From: Alysiella crassa DSM 2578
GTDB lineage: Bacteria > Pseudomonadota > Gammaproteobacteria > Burkholderiales > Neisseriaceae
Reading direction: 5' to 3'
Length of the DNA stretch: 64,000 bases
Assembly (NCBI RefSeq): GCF_000745955.1
Contig: NZ_JQKH01000004.1
Coordinates: forward strand, 1-64,000
Shown here: positions 47,201 to 57,316 of the stretch, in pieces
Numbering within the stretch: the stretch's first letter is position 1
Layout: each line of letters begins with the position of its first letter
The notes under the pieces: generated by a model
Told to the model about the DNA's origin: nothing
The model's database searches: none
What the model saw: only the letters and a program-made list of their open reading frames with translations
Program-made: the position numbers and the translations under genes

Positions 47201-48229
47201 TTAGAATAATAACATAGACTGCCTGAAAAAAACCGAAAGTGGCTTCGGCAAACCCAAATCTTCGCTATTTTGCAACCAAATCCCTGCACCCACAGGCTGC
47301 CCACCTTTTGCGCTAAACGGCATAATTTCCAACAAACGATGGGTTAAACGATGAGTAATCGCCGCTTCTTCCTGCAAATCTTCGGGTAACACGCCACATT
47401 GTGCGGCAAAATCCATCATCTCCGCCAAACTGTCAAAACACGGCACACAATACAATCCTGCCCAAATCCCTTTTTGCGGACGTTTTTGCACCCAAATCGC
47501 GCCATCATCGCGCCGCAAAATCAGCCAAAACAAGGATTTTTGCTTCACCGCCACCGCCGATTTTTTGCGCGGCAATTCGGCAATGCGATTTTCTGCATAC
47601 GCCACACAATCCGCGCTCATGGGACACGATGGGCAATCGGGCTTGCTGCGTTTACACACGGTCGCGCCCAAATCCATCAAACCTTGCGTATAACTGGGCA
47701 TATCAGATTGATTTTTCGGTAACAATTCTTCTGCGTGCGCCCACAATTGCGTTTCAAATTTTTTGTCGCTGGGGTCGCCGTCCAAACCGAAAACGCGGCA
47801 CAATACGCGTTTCACATTGCCGTCCAAAATCGTTTCGCGCTGCTGAAAGGCAAACGCCGCAATCGCCGCCGCCGTGCTGCGCCCCACGCCGCATAATTTT
47901 TCTAACTCATTGCGCGAATGGGGAAATTTCCCGTCAAACTCATTGACAATTTGCTGCGCCGCTTTGTGCAAATTGCGTGCGCGACTGTAATAGCCCAGCC
48001 CCGCCCACAGTTGCAACACGCTGTCTTGTTCCGCCGCCGCTAAATCATGTACGGTGGGGAAGTGATTGATAAATTTGGGATAATAGTCTAATACGGTTGC
48101 TACTTGCGTTTGCTGTAACATGATTTCCGATAGCCACACGCCATACGGGTCTTGCGTTTGCCATGGTAGGTGGTGGCGACCGTGTTGGCGTTGCCAAGTG
48201 ATTAATTTGTCTGCGAATTGTGTTTTCAT
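47201..48229 (-). CDS. mutY: Adenine DNA glycosylase MutY
   Basis: It removes adenine opposite 8-oxoguanine. The 342-residue protein has the helix-hairpin-helix [15 protein letters not shown] with its catalytic Asp in [10 protein letters not shown]. Iron-sulfur cysteines are in [17 protein letters not shown], and a C-terminal NUDIX-like domain recognises oxoguanine. The last residues (FRQSMLLF) come from a DUS and following bases. Confidence 0.95.
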   Translation of the reverse strand: MKTQFADKLITWQRQHGRHHLPWQTQDPYGVWLSEIMLQQTQVATVLDYYPKFINHFPTVHDLAAAEQDSVLQLWAGLGYYSRARNLHKAAQQIVNEFDGKFPHSRNELEKLCGVGRSTAAAIAAFAFQQRETILDGNVKRVLCRVFGLDGDPSDKKFETQLWAHAEELLPKNQSDMPSYTQGLMDLGATVCKRSKPDCPSCPMSADCVAYAENRIAELPRKKSAVAVKQKSLFWLILRRDDGAIWVQKRPQKGIWAGLYCVPCFDSLAEMMDFAAQCGVLPEDLQEEAAITHRLTHRLLEIMPFSAKGGQPVGAGIWLQNSEDLGLPKPLSVFFRQSMLLF

Positions 48230-48345
48230 GAGGGTTCAGGCTGTCTGAAAAAATCGCATTTAAACACATATTCAGGCAGCCTGAAAACCGTTTTTCCGCT
48301 AAAATATGGACAACTTAAATTTAATATATTGATAAAGAGAAAAAC

Positions 48346-50256
48346 ATGAGCATTTTGGCATTGGAAAACGCCAGTTTCGCGGTCGGACACGTTCCGCTTT
48401 TGGACAAAACCTCGTTTCAACTCAATCAGGGCGAAAAAGTCGGCTTGATTGGGCGCAATGGCGCGGGCAAATCATCGCTGCTGAAAATTTTGGCAGGCGT
48501 GCAAAAATTGGACGATGGGCAAATCATTGTGCAAAATGGGTTGAAAATCGTTTATGTGCCGCAAGAAAGTTTCTTTGAAAATCAAGATACTGTGTTTGAT
48601 GTGGTGTCGGCGGGATTGGGCGAGTTGCGCGATGTGTTGCGCGAATATCATCGCGTGAGTTTGGCTTTGGAACAAAACCACGATGAAAATTTAATCAGCC
48701 AACTCAACGATTTGCAAAACCAAATTGAAGCGCAAAACGGTTGGCAATTTGACGCGGCAATCAAGCAAACAATCGGCGAACTTGGGCTGCCTGAAAATGA
48801 GTTAATCGGCAATTTGTCGGGCGGACAAAAAAAGCGCGTGGCTTTGGCGCAAGCGTGGGTGCAAAAACCCGATATTTTGCTGCTGGACGAACCGACCAAC
48901 CATTTGGACATTAACGCGATTATTTGGCTGGAAAACCTGTTGCAAGGCTTTTCAGGCAGCATGGTGGTGATTACCCACGACCGCCGTTTTTTGGACAACA
49001 TTGCCAAGCGCATTGTGGAATTGGACAGGGGCATTTTGCGTTCATACGAAGGCAGTTTCCGCCAATATTCGGAAAAAAAAGCACAAGAATTGGCGGTGGA
49101 AGCCGAACACAATCGCCTGTTTGACAAATTCCACGCCCAAGAAGAAGTGTGGATACGCAAAGGCATTGAAGCGCGGCGCACCCGCAATGAAGGGCGCGTT
49201 CGCCGTTTGGAAGAATTGCGTAAACAACGTGCCGCGCGGCGCGAGCGCGTGGGGCAAGTCAATTTCAAACTGGATGCAGGCGAAAAAAGCGGCAAAATCA
49301 TTGCCGAATTGGAAGACGCGAGTTTCCATTATCCCAACAAAAAGATCATGGAACGTTTCACGACCGTGATTCAGCGTGGCGACAAAATCGGCTTAATCGG
49401 TGCAAATGGCGTGGGCAAAACCACGTTTTTAAAGCTGATTTTGGGCGAATTGCAGCCGACTTTCGGCAAAATCCGCTTGGGCAGCAAGCAGGAAGTGGCG
49501 TATTTTGACCAATTCCGCAGCGCGTTGAACGAAAACGACACGGTGTTTTACACCTTGGGGCAGGGCAACGATTTTGTGGAAGTGGGCGGCAAGAAAAAAC
49601 ACGTCATGAGTTATTTGGAGGATTTTTTGTTCCACCCAGCGCGGGCGCAATCGCCTGTTTCATCGTTGTCGGGTGGCGAGCGCAATCGTTTGTTGCTGGC
49701 AAAATTGTTCACGCGCCCTGCCAATATTTTGGTGCTGGACGAGCCAACCAATGATTTGGACATTGACACGCAAGAATTGTTGGAAGAATTGTTGCGCGAT
49801 TACGCTGGCACGGTGTTTTTGGTGTCGCACGACCGCGAATTTTTGGACAATGTGATTACGCAAAGCATTGTGTTTGACGGTTCAGGCAGCCTGAAAGAAT
49901 ATGTGGGCGGCTATCAGGATTATGTGGACGCCAAACAGCGCGAAGACAAAATTCAGGCAGCCGTGTTGCCCAAAAATCAAACTGAAAATCAAGAAATTAA
50001 GGAAAAACCCAAAGCCAATCGCACGGTCAAATTGTCGTACAAAGAGCAACGCGAATTGGATGCGCTGCCCGATGAAATTGCGGCTTTGGAGGCGGAGCAA
50101 GCGGAGTTAGCCGAACAGTTGTCCAATCCCGATGTGTTTAAAGATTATGAAAAAGCAGGCAGCCTGCAAAGTCGTGCCGAAGAAATTGAATTGATTTTAT
50201 TGGAAAAATTGGAACGTTGGGAAGTGTTGGAACAGAAACAAAATGGGGTGGTGTGA
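48346..50256 (+). CDS. uup: ABC-F ATPase Uup
   Basis: The 636-residue soluble ATPase has two ABC domains: Walker A GRNGAGKSS with signature LSGGQKKR, and GANGVGKTT with LSGGERNR. An Uup-type C-terminal coiled coil follows (residues about 560-636). ABC-F proteins act at the ribosome. Uup also affects DNA-repair phenotypes and transposon excision. No transmembrane part exists. A second ABC-F protein, EttA, is encoded at 61835. Confidence 0.93.
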   Translation: MSILALENASFAVGHVPLLDKTSFQLNQGEKVGLIGRNGAGKSSLLKILAGVQKLDDGQIIVQNGLKIVYVPQESFFENQDTVFDVVSAGLGELRDVLREYHRVSLALEQNHDENLISQLNDLQNQIEAQNGWQFDAAIKQTIGELGLPENELIGNLSGGQKKRVALAQAWVQKPDILLLDEPTNHLDINAIIWLENLLQGFSGSMVVITHDRRFLDNIAKRIVELDRGILRSYEGSFRQYSEKKAQELAVEAEHNRLFDKFHAQEEVWIRKGIEARRTRNEGRVRRLEELRKQRAARRERVGQVNFKLDAGEKSGKIIAELEDASFHYPNKKIMERFTTVIQRGDKIGLIGANGVGKTTFLKLILGELQPTFGKIRLGSKQEVAYFDQFRSALNENDTVFYTLGQGNDFVEVGGKKKHVMSYLEDFLFHPARAQSPVSSLSGGERNRLLLAKLFTRPANILVLDEPTNDLDIDTQELLEELLRDYAGTVFLVSHDREFLDNVITQSIVFDGSGSLKEYVGGYQDYVDAKQREDKIQAAVLPKNQTENQEIKEKPKANRTVKLSYKEQRELDALPDEIAALEAEQAELAEQLSNPDVFKDYEKAGSLQSRAEEIELILLEKLERWEVLEQKQNGVV

Positions 50257-50258
50257 TT

Positions 50259-50387
50259 TTCAGGCTGCCTTTTAGTAGGGTGCGCCGTGCGCACCAAACG
50301 ATTTGAATGATTAAAATAGGGTAGTGTATTTGGTGCGCACGGCGCACCCTACGATTATTTTTGTTGTGTACCGAAAGGCTGCCGAAA
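50259..50387. mobile_element. DUS-capped palindromic repeat J (GCGC-type core)
   Basis: It follows uup directly. The arms are of the GGTGCGCCGTGCGCACC type shared with copy G. Terminal segments are shortened. Confidence 0.7.
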
Positions 50388-50528
50388 TTACGTTAAACAG
50401 TTGAATTAACAAAAAAGTGTGGCAATAATACGCCACCGATTTTTATTTTCCTGTTATTTATTTTCAGGCTGCCTGAAGAGTGTGGCATAATGTATTTGTT
50501 TAATTTTTTGAATGAGTTAGGATAAGTA

Positions 50529-51254
50529 ATGTCAGATTTGGCTTTGCAAAATAAGCATATTTTGGTAACAGGCGCATCACAAGGCTTGGGTGAGCAAGTT
50601 GCCAAAGCGGTGGCGGCGGCTGGTGCAACGGTGATTTTGGTGGCGCGTAGCCAAAAGCGTTTGGAAAAGGTGTATGACGATATTGTCGCGTTGGGCGGTC
50701 AAGAGCCGTTTGCGATAGTATTTGATTTAATGACGGCAAAAGAAGATGAGTTTGCCCAATTGGCTGCCACCATCGCGCAAGCCACAGGCGGTAAACTAGA
50801 TGGCGTGGTGCATTGCGCCAGCTATTTTTATGCCGTGTCGCCTTTGGATTTTCAGACGGTGGACGAGTGGATAAATCAGTATCGCATTAATACGGTTGCG
50901 CCTATGGGCTTGAATCGTGCCTTGTTCCCGATGTTGAAGGAATCGCCTGACGCGTCTGTGGTGTTTGTCGGCGAAACGCATGGCGAGTTGCCCAAAGCGT
51001 ATTGGGGGGGGTTTGGCGCGTCCAAAGCGGGGGTGAATTATTTGTGCAAAGTGTCGGCGGACGAGTGGGAACGCTTTACGCATTTACGCGCCAATGTGCT
51101 TGTACCTGGGGCGATTAATTCGCCGCAACGCGTGAAAACCCACCCAGGGGAAACCGCCAGCGAGCGCAAAAACATGACCGATATCACGCCTGCTTTTGTG
51201 TGGTGGTTGAGTGAAGCCAGCAAAGGGCGCACGGGCGAAATTGTTTATCTGTAA
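50529..51254 (+). CDS. YciK-like short-chain dehydrogenase/reductase
   Basis: The 241-residue protein has a Rossmann fold with the glycine motif [10 protein letters not shown] and the NxxG-equivalent VVHCASYFY. The usual catalytic Tyr-x3-Lys reads GGFGASKAG here, so Phe stands where Tyr is expected and only the Lys is kept. A nearby Tyr three residues earlier (YWGGFG) might compensate or the enzyme may be altered. The substrate is unknown. It is preceded by TTAGGATAAG and ends at an inverted DUS pair. Confidence 0.85.
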   Translation: MSDLALQNKHILVTGASQGLGEQVAKAVAAAGATVILVARSQKRLEKVYDDIVALGGQEPFAIVFDLMTAKEDEFAQLAATIAQATGGKLDGVVHCASYFYAVSPLDFQTVDEWINQYRINTVAPMGLNRALFPMLKESPDASVVFVGETHGELPKAYWGGFGASKAGVNYLCKVSADEWERFTHLRANVLVPGAINSPQRVKTHPGETASERKNMTDITPAFVWWLSEASKGRTGEIVYL

Positions 51255-51268
51255 ATCATGACCATCAA

Positions 51269-51303
51269 TTCAGGCAGCCTGAAACGCTTTCAGGCTGCCT
51301 GAA
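51269..51303 (+). terminator. Inverted DUS pair between the SDR gene and panC
   Basis: TTCAGGCAGCCTGAAA (51269-51284) pairs with TTTCAGGCTGCCTGAA (51288-51303) across a 3-base loop. Confidence 0.6.
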
Positions 51304-51355
51304 AATGTTTTTCGCGGTACAATTTCATTTTTTACTGTTGAAAAATATTCAAATT

Positions 51356-52192
51356 ATGAAAATTATCCATACCATCAAAGAATTACGCCAATGGCGACAA
51401 AGTGTGCAAAGCGTGGCATTTGTGCCGACGATGGGCAATTTGCACGCGGGACATTTGGCTTTGGTGCAACGCGCCCAAAGTGAAGCGGAACATGTGGTGG
51501 TGAGCATTTTTGTCAATCGCCTGCAATTTGGGCAAGGGGAAGATTTTGACCGTTATCCGCGCACGCTGGAACAGGATGCGGCGAAATTACGCGATGTGGG
51601 CGTGGCGGTGCTGTTTGCGCCCGATGAGCGCGAGTTGTACCCGAATGTGGCGCAAAATTATCAGGTGGAACCGCCGCATTTGCAAAATGAATTGTGTGGC
51701 GCGTTTCGCCCGAATCATTTTCGTGGCGTGGCGACTGTGGTGTGTAAATTATTCAATATTGTTCAAGCAGATACGGCGTGTTTTGGCAAAAAAGATTATC
51801 AGCAGCTTGCCATTATTCGCGGCATGGTGGACGATTTGAATATGCCCATCAAAATTGTGCCTGTGGACACGGGACGCGCGGACGATGGCTTGGCTTTGTC
51901 CAGCCGCAACCAATATTTGAGCGCAACGGAACGCGCCGAAGCCCCCAGAATGTTCCAGCAATTACAATGGCTTGCTGAACAAGTGCGCGGCGGCAATCAC
52001 GATTATGTTGCTTTGGAGCAAGCGGCGGCGGCAGAATTGACGGCGCACGGTTGGCAGGTGGATTATGTGGAAATTCGTGAAGCAGGCAGCCTGAATGTGG
52101 CGCGTTTGGGCGATAAAAATTTGGTGGTGTTGGCGGCGGCGCGATTGGGTACAACGCGTTTGATTGATAATTTGGAATTTCAGGCTGCCTGA
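51356..52192 (+). CDS. panC: Pantothenate synthetase
   Basis: It joins pantoate and beta-alanine with ATP. The 278-residue protein has the HIGH-type motif [12 protein letters not shown], the [16 protein letters not shown]-like region and LSSRNQYLS. The ATG at 51356 gives the usual [10 protein letters not shown]; the longer frame starts in a DUS. The stop is followed after two bases by the next ATG, so the two genes are co-translated. Confidence 0.96.
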   Translation: MKIIHTIKELRQWRQSVQSVAFVPTMGNLHAGHLALVQRAQSEAEHVVVSIFVNRLQFGQGEDFDRYPRTLEQDAAKLRDVGVAVLFAPDERELYPNVAQNYQVEPPHLQNELCGAFRPNHFRGVATVVCKLFNIVQADTACFGKKDYQQLAIIRGMVDDLNMPIKIVPVDTGRADDGLALSSRNQYLSATERAEAPRMFQQLQWLAEQVRGGNHDYVALEQAAAAELTAHGWQVDYVEIREAGSLNVARLGDKNLVVLAAARLGTTRLIDNLEFQAA

Positions 52193-52194
52193 AA

Positions 52195-52779
52195 ATGAAA
52201 TCGTGGATTTTTCTGTTGCTTTTATCGCTTAATTTGGCGGCTTATGCTCATCCAGAGATTGCGCCAACTCGCCCCGAAACATGGGCGCAAAGCGTTCACA
52301 GCGCGGCGAATTTGTATCGCGTGGACGATAAATTGTACCGCAGCGAACAGCCAATTGGCGATGATGTGGCAATTTTGTTGCAAAATAAAATCAACAGTAT
52401 CATCAATTTACGCTATTTTAATCGCAAGAAAGACCAACAAATATTTTCGTCCCACGCTGGTGTAAAACTGATTAATCAGCCACTTTTAACATGGCGTGTC
52501 AAACCGAAACACATTGCCGCCGTTTTGTATCAAATTGAGCAAAATCAAAAAGATGGCGCGGTATTGGTGCATTGCTATCATGGTGCAGACAGAACGGGGA
52601 TTGTGGTGGCGTTTTACCGCATGGTGTACCAAAATTGGTCGTTGGACGCAGCGAAAGCGGAGATGATGGGCGGCGGTTTTGGTTATCATAGCGTGTGGAA
52701 AAATTTGGAAAATTTGTTTACAGAACAAAATCTTGCCGATGTAAAAGCCGAGTTGAACCAATTGCGCCAAATGCGTTAA
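52195..52779 (+). CDS. Secreted dual-specificity/tyrosine phosphatase-like protein
   Basis: The 194-residue protein has a signal peptide (IFLLLLSLNLAAYA) and a cysteine-phosphatase loop, HCYHGADRTG (Cx5R), so it is predicted to be a periplasmic phosphatase. LYRSEQP at the start of the domain fits the bacterial DSP group. The substrate is unknown; phospholipid- or inositol-phosphate targets are known for related proteins. Its ribosome site lies in the panC 3' end, which is also a DUS. Confidence 0.85.
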   Translation: MKSWIFLLLLSLNLAAYAHPEIAPTRPETWAQSVHSAANLYRVDDKLYRSEQPIGDDVAILLQNKINSIINLRYFNRKKDQQIFSSHAGVKLINQPLLTWRVKPKHIAAVLYQIEQNQKDGAVLVHCYHGADRTGIVVAFYRMVYQNWSLDAAKAEMMGGGFGYHSVWKNLENLFTEQNLADVKAELNQLRQMR

Positions 52780-52788
52780 TTAAACTAA

Positions 52789-52820
52789 TAGGCAGCCTGA
52801 AAACTTTTCAGGCTGCCTGA
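52789..52820. terminator. Inverted DUS pair between the phosphatase gene and sucP
   Basis: AGGCAGCCTGAAAA and CTTTTCAGGCTGCCT form a stem between convergent genes. Confidence 0.6.
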
Positions 52821-52836
52821 ATTGAATCAAATCACA

Positions 52837-54291
52837 TTACAACGTGATTTCGCGCGTTACACCATTTGCCGTTTCGGTAATTTGGAAGGTGCGGTTTTCG
52901 GTGTTTGCCACCAATTTGGCGGATACGCCTGCGGCTTGATTGTCCCACACGATTTCCAATTCTTTCGCGCCCAAGGCTTTCACGCTGAATGCGCCATCAA
53001 ACGCGGCAGAAGTGTTGCGGAATTTCAGCAAATTGAACAGTTGTTGCACCACTGGGCGTTGTACCGTTTCATCAATTTCTGCCAAAGAATAATAATGGCG
53101 GTTGATGTTGCGACCTTCTTTGGTGCGTTCCAGCAATTCAATGTCGTTTTCGCCAGCCAGCAAGCCCACATAGTAAATTTGCGGAATACCAGGGGCGAAA
53201 CATTGCAACACACGCGCCAAAATATAGGCTTGGTCGTTGTTGCCCAAAGCGGAATAATAGGTGCAGTTGATTTGGTAAATGTCCAAATTGTTGTATTCGG
53301 CGGAGCTGTATTTTTTCTTCACGTTTGCGCCTTGTGCGTACAGGGCTTCGCGTGTGGCTTCGCATTCTTCGTCTGTCATCAAATCTTTCACGTCCACCAC
53401 GCCAATGCCGTCATGGGTGTCCAAAGTGGTGAATTGTTTGCGTGGGCAGATTGCCATCCAATTTACCAAACGGTCTACATTGCCGCTAAACAGGGTGTGC
53501 AACACCAGCATGGGCAAGGCAAAATCGTAAACATAATAATCGTGTTCGGCAATTTTCAACTGGATTGTGTAGTGTTCGTGGATTTCAGGCAGCACGGTAA
53601 CATTGTGCGCGTCCAACACATCGGTGCATTCTTTCAGCGTTTCCCAAATATCGGGTTCAACAAAGAAACAATTTGTGCCAATGCGTTTGTTGGCATAGGC
53701 AAATGCGTCCAAACGGATAATGGCTGCGCCTTGTTTGCTCAAAAATTCCAGATTGTCTTTGATGAATTTTTTGGTGGTGGCGGTGGTTACGTCCAAATCC
53801 ACTTGTTGCTCGTCAAAGGTACACCATACTTTTTCTGATGTGCCATCGGCAAATTCTGCCATGCGATAGGGGGCGCGGGGTTTGCGTTTGTAGATTAAAT
53901 CCACTTGTTCTTCGGTGGGTTCGCCGCCAAAATCTTTCCAGAAATCTTTGTAGCGAATGAACAAATCGCGGTATTCGGATGCGTCTTTTTTTGCCAAAAA
54001 GTCTTTAAAATAAGGCGATTGGGCGGAAATGTGGTTCACCATAAAATCAAACATCAGGTAATAATCTTTTGCCAAAGCCTGAATGTCGTTCCAATCGCCA
54101 AAGGCTGGGTCCACTTTGGTGTAGTCCATGGGTGCAAAGCCACGGTCGCCCGATGATGGGAAAAACGGCAAAATGTGTACGCCGCCAATCACGCCTTGTA
54201 AATGTTTTTCCAAAACGTGTTTTAAATCTTTTAAATTGTTGCCCAAGCTGTCGGAATAGGTAATGAGCATGGCTTGATTTTTGACTTGCAT
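52837..54291 (-). CDS. Sucrose phosphorylase
   Basis: This GH13-family enzyme splits sucrose with phosphate to glucose 1-phosphate and fructose. It has 484 residues, the size of GtfA/SucP proteins. The nucleophile Asp is in IRLDAFAYA, the acid/base Glu in LPEIHEHY and the transition-state Asp in LDTHDGIG. The N-terminal HILPFFPSSGDRGFAPMDY is typical. No sucrose transporter, fructokinase or regulator is adjacent. The gene is otherwise unusual among Neisseriaceae core genes, so acquisition by transfer is plausible. A LacI-type palindrome lies upstream. Confidence 0.9.
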   Translation of the reverse strand: MQVKNQAMLITYSDSLGNNLKDLKHVLEKHLQGVIGGVHILPFFPSSGDRGFAPMDYTKVDPAFGDWNDIQALAKDYYLMFDFMVNHISAQSPYFKDFLAKKDASEYRDLFIRYKDFWKDFGGEPTEEQVDLIYKRKPRAPYRMAEFADGTSEKVWCTFDEQQVDLDVTTATTKKFIKDNLEFLSKQGAAIIRLDAFAYANKRIGTNCFFVEPDIWETLKECTDVLDAHNVTVLPEIHEHYTIQLKIAEHDYYVYDFALPMLVLHTLFSGNVDRLVNWMAICPRKQFTTLDTHDGIGVVDVKDLMTDEECEATREALYAQGANVKKKYSSAEYNNLDIYQINCTYYSALGNNDQAYILARVLQCFAPGIPQIYYVGLLAGENDIELLERTKEGRNINRHYYSLAEIDETVQRPVVQQLFNLLKFRNTSAAFDGAFSVKALGAKELEIVWDNQAAGVSAKLVANTENRTFQITETANGVTREITL

Positions 54292-54569
54292 GGTGGTTTT
54301 CCTTAAACAAGAAAGTTTGTGAAGATAACTGTGTCATTTCTACAAAATATTAACACAATTTAAAAACACAGTAATACAAGCATTGGATACTTTGTGTTAA
54401 ATAATTGATTATGAAATTATTTTTATATGACACCGATGTCAATTTATGGCGGTCATAGTCTGAATGTAAATTTACCCAATCTTTCAGGCTGCCTGCACAT
54501 CTACTCCCCTAAAATCAGTCAAAATAGCGTAGAATAGAGAGTTTATTTTATTTTCAAGGAAATCATCAA
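54292..54569. other. Divergent region between sucP and the DUF808 gene
   Basis: No gene is seen in these 278 AT-rich bases. They contain TTAACACAA (54350-54358) and its inverted copy TTGTGTTAA (54392-54400), a palindrome at 54428-54441 and one DUS (54483-54494). Confidence 0.6.
54428..54441. promoter_or_regulatory. LacI/GalR-type operator candidate
   Basis: TGACACCGATGTCA is a 14-base palindrome with one mismatched pair and a central CG, the form of LacI-family operators. It stands 137 bases before the sucrose phosphorylase start and 129 before the DUF808 gene. Confidence 0.35.
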
Positions 54570-55451
54570 ATGGCTTTTGCCTCACTTTTTACCCTTTTAG
54601 ACGACATCGCCAGCGTGATGGACGATGTGGCTGTGATGACCAAAATGGCGGCGAAAAAAACCGCAGGCGTGGTGGGCGATGATTTGGCGTTGAATGCCAA
54701 TCAGGTTACAGGCGTGCGTGCGGAACGCGAATTGCCAATTGTGTGGGCTGTGGCAAAAGGTTCTTTGATTAATAAGGTTATTTTGATTCCGATTGCTTTG
54801 GTGTTGGCGGTGTTTGCACCTGCTTTGATTATTCCCTTGTTGATGATAGGTGGCGCGTTTTTGTGTTTTGAAGGCGTGGAAAAATTATTACACAAATTCC
54901 TGCATAAACATGATGATACGCACGACACCAGCCACAAGGAAAGCAATGGCGAAGACGAAGCCGATAAAATCAAAGGCGCGATTCGCACCGATTTTATTTT
55001 GTCGGCTGAAATTATTATTATCGCGCTAGGTGTGGTGAAAGACAGCTCTTTGATGATTAAAATCATGGCATTGTCGGCGGTTGGTGTTGGGATTACGGTG
55101 GCGGTGTATGGTTTGGTGGCGTTTATTGTGAAAGCGGACGATTTTGGCGCGTATCTGATCACCAAAGGGCAAGGCGTGGCAAAAACGATGGGGCAAGCGA
55201 TTTTGTGGTTTATGCCATGGTTTATGCGGGCATTGAGTGTGGTTGGTACATTGGCGATGTTTTTGGTGGGTGGCAGCATTTTCACGCACAATACGCCAGC
55301 GATTCATCACTTTTTGCATGAGAAACATTGGGATACGGGCATAATGGCGATGTTGGCAGATTTGAGCGTGGGCGTGGTTGTGGGGGCGATTGTGTGCGCG
55401 GTGGTGTTGCCGATTTTGAGTTGGTGGGAAAAACGTAAAAAAGCGGCGTAA
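54570..55451 (+). CDS. DUF808 (YedI-like) inner-membrane protein
   Basis: The 293-residue protein starts MAFASLFTLLDDIASVMDDV, the family's typical beginning, and has several hydrophobic helices (residues about 73-95, 150-190, 215-245, 262-285). A charged histidine-rich loop lies near residues 108-125 (HKFLHKHDDTHDTSH). The function of the family is unknown. The start follows CAAGGA. Confidence 0.88.
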   Translation: MAFASLFTLLDDIASVMDDVAVMTKMAAKKTAGVVGDDLALNANQVTGVRAERELPIVWAVAKGSLINKVILIPIALVLAVFAPALIIPLLMIGGAFLCFEGVEKLLHKFLHKHDDTHDTSHKESNGEDEADKIKGAIRTDFILSAEIIIIALGVVKDSSLMIKIMALSAVGVGITVAVYGLVAFIVKADDFGAYLITKGQGVAKTMGQAILWFMPWFMRALSVVGTLAMFLVGGSIFTHNTPAIHHFLHEKHWDTGIMAMLADLSVGVVVGAIVCAVVLPILSWWEKRKKAA

Positions 55452-55496
55452 TCAATATTCAGGCTGCCTGAAAACCTTTGTCGGATAAGCAAAACC

Positions 55497-56279
55497 ATGA
55501 ATACAAATCCTTTGCTCACAGTTGCCCTAATTACCAAAAATGAGGCACACCAATTGGCGGCGTGTCTGGACAGTATTGCACCACTTCATTGTGAAATTAT
55601 TGTGATTGATTCGGGTAGCACGGATAATACATTAAAAATCGCGCAACAATATGGCGCAAATTGCCATATTTTTAGTGATTGGCAGGGCTTTGGTGTACAG
55701 CGCAATCGCGCTCATGAATTTATCCACACGCCTTGGGTGTTGTGGCTGGATGCAGACGAACGTTTGAGTGAGCAAACTTGCCAAGATATTTTATTCAGGC
55801 TGCCTGAAACGCCCGCAGATGGAAGAACTGTATTTTCTATCAACCGTTTAACCATTGCTTATGGACATGCTATTCGGCATTGTGGTTGGTATCCAGACCG
55901 CGTAGTGCGTTTGTATCCTGTGGCACATTGTGCTTACAATTTTGATTTGGTTCATGAATCTGTACAAACTCAGCCTGAAACGAAGATTATCCCATTAGCC
56001 GACCATGTTTATCATGAAACATATACTGATTTAAATCAACACCTTAATAAATTGATGCATTACACTAGTGCGTGGGCGCAGCAGTATCAAGGCAAACGCC
56101 AAGCCTCGCCCATTAGTGCATGTTGGAAAGCCTGTTTTTCATTTTTGCGAATTTATGTGTTGAAAAAAGGAGTTTTAGATGGCAAAGCAGGTTTGATTAT
56201 CGCGGTGATGGGTGCAATTTATACTTTTGTTAAATATACACAATTATGGTTATTAAACCAAAAAAGTGAGCGTATGTGA
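55497..56279 (+). CDS. WaaE/LgtF-type family 2 glycosyltransferase
   Basis: The 260-residue enzyme has the GT-A start VALITKNEAHQLAACLDSI and DAD metal motif (WLDADERLS). The segment HCGWYPDRVVRLY and the C-terminal LDGKAGLIIAVMGAIYTFVKY match WaaE/LgtF proteins, which add beta-1,4-glucose to the lipopolysaccharide inner core. It overlaps the next glycosyltransferase gene by one base (TGATG), so the two probably work in sequence on LPS/LOS. A DUS encodes FRLPE inside the protein. Confidence 0.85.
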   Translation: MNTNPLLTVALITKNEAHQLAACLDSIAPLHCEIIVIDSGSTDNTLKIAQQYGANCHIFSDWQGFGVQRNRAHEFIHTPWVLWLDADERLSEQTCQDILFRLPETPADGRTVFSINRLTIAYGHAIRHCGWYPDRVVRLYPVAHCAYNFDLVHESVQTQPETKIIPLADHVYHETYTDLNQHLNKLMHYTSAWAQQYQGKRQASPISACWKACFSFLRIYVLKKGVLDGKAGLIIAVMGAIYTFVKYTQLWLLNQKSERM

Positions 56280-57316
56280 TGAAAATTGTTCATGCGAATT
56301 TGGCGCGTGGTTTTCGTGGAGGGGAACGGCAGACAGTTACCCTCATACAAGCCTTATCTCAACAATATCCTGATATTCAACAAGTTTTGCTCTGCCGAGC
56401 CGATTCGCCCATGCGTGAAATGTTGAAAAATCGTGAGCATATTCAATTTGTTGATGCAAATAAACAATGGCAAGGGCATTTTGCTATTGGGCAAGCCGAT
56501 GTGATTCATGCGCACGAAGCTAAAGCTGTGCATTGGGCGTGGTTGCACCATTTGGTTTGGAAAACGCCGTATCTCATCACGCGCCGTGTAGATTTTCCTT
56601 TGAAAAACAATTTTCTGGGTAAGCAGACTTTTGGTAATGCACACGCTATTATTGCCATCTCACAAGCCATTCAAACACGATTACAGTCATTTTCGCAGAA
56701 TGTAGATGTGATTACCGATGCTTATTCAAGGCTGCCTGAAAATCCACCAACCATTGAAAAATTACAAAAACAATTTGCTAATCGTTTTGTGATTGGGCAT
56801 ATTGGTGCGTTGGTGGACAGCCATAAGGGGCAATTGGATTTGCTGCAAGTGGCGCGACAATTTCGCCAACAATATCCCGATTGTGTGTTCCTATTTTTGG
56901 GGCAAGGCGCGGACGAGGCGATGTTGAAAGCACAATCGGCGGATTTGGACAATGTGCATTGGCTGGGTTTTCAAACTGATGTGGGCAGTTATTTGGCGGT
57001 GATGGATTTGTTTGTGTTTCCATCGCGGACAGAGGGTTTGGGGTCGGCTTTATTGGATGCGATGGTGTATAATGTGCCGATTATTGCCAGCCGAGTAGGC
57101 GGCATTCCTGATATTATTCAACATGAAAACAATGGTTTATTATTTGAAACTGGGCAAACTGTGCAATTAGCCGAGCAAATTGAAAAAATGTATCACAATT
57201 CTGTGTTCAGGCTGCGTTGCGCGGCAGCGGCGAAACAACAATTGGCAAATTTTTCGCCTGAAAATATGGCAGCAAAATATATGGTGCATTATCAGAATGC
57301 GGTTCGGGCTACCTAA
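56279..57316 (+). CDS. Family 4 glycosyltransferase (LPS core type)
   Basis: The 345-residue GT-B enzyme has the N-terminal GGERQTVTLIQAL acceptor-side motif and the C-terminal nucleotide-sugar motif FPSRTEGLGSALLDAM (E-x7-E type). The ATG at 56279 overlaps the previous stop; a GTG one codon earlier is possible. The adjacent WaaE-like gene suggests LPS/LOS core assembly, comparable with the lgtF-rfaK pair of Neisseria, but donor and linkage are unknown. A DUS encodes SRLPENP. Confidence 0.82.
   Translation: MKIVHANLARGFRGGERQTVTLIQALSQQYPDIQQVLLCRADSPMREMLKNREHIQFVDANKQWQGHFAIGQADVIHAHEAKAVHWAWLHHLVWKTPYLITRRVDFPLKNNFLGKQTFGNAHAIIAISQAIQTRLQSFSQNVDVITDAYSRLPENPPTIEKLQKQFANRFVIGHIGALVDSHKGQLDLLQVARQFRQQYPDCVFLFLGQGADEAMLKAQSADLDNVHWLGFQTDVGSYLAVMDLFVFPSRTEGLGSALLDAMVYNVPIIASRVGGIPDIIQHENNGLLFETGQTVQLAEQIEKMYHNSVFRLRCAAAAKQQLANFSPENMAAKYMVHYQNAVRAT

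Noticed and set aside
46330-47304. N-terminally extended form of pdxJ
   Set aside because: The extension is encoded by a palindromic repeat and the mutY end; the ATG at 47058 has AGGAG and fits the family.
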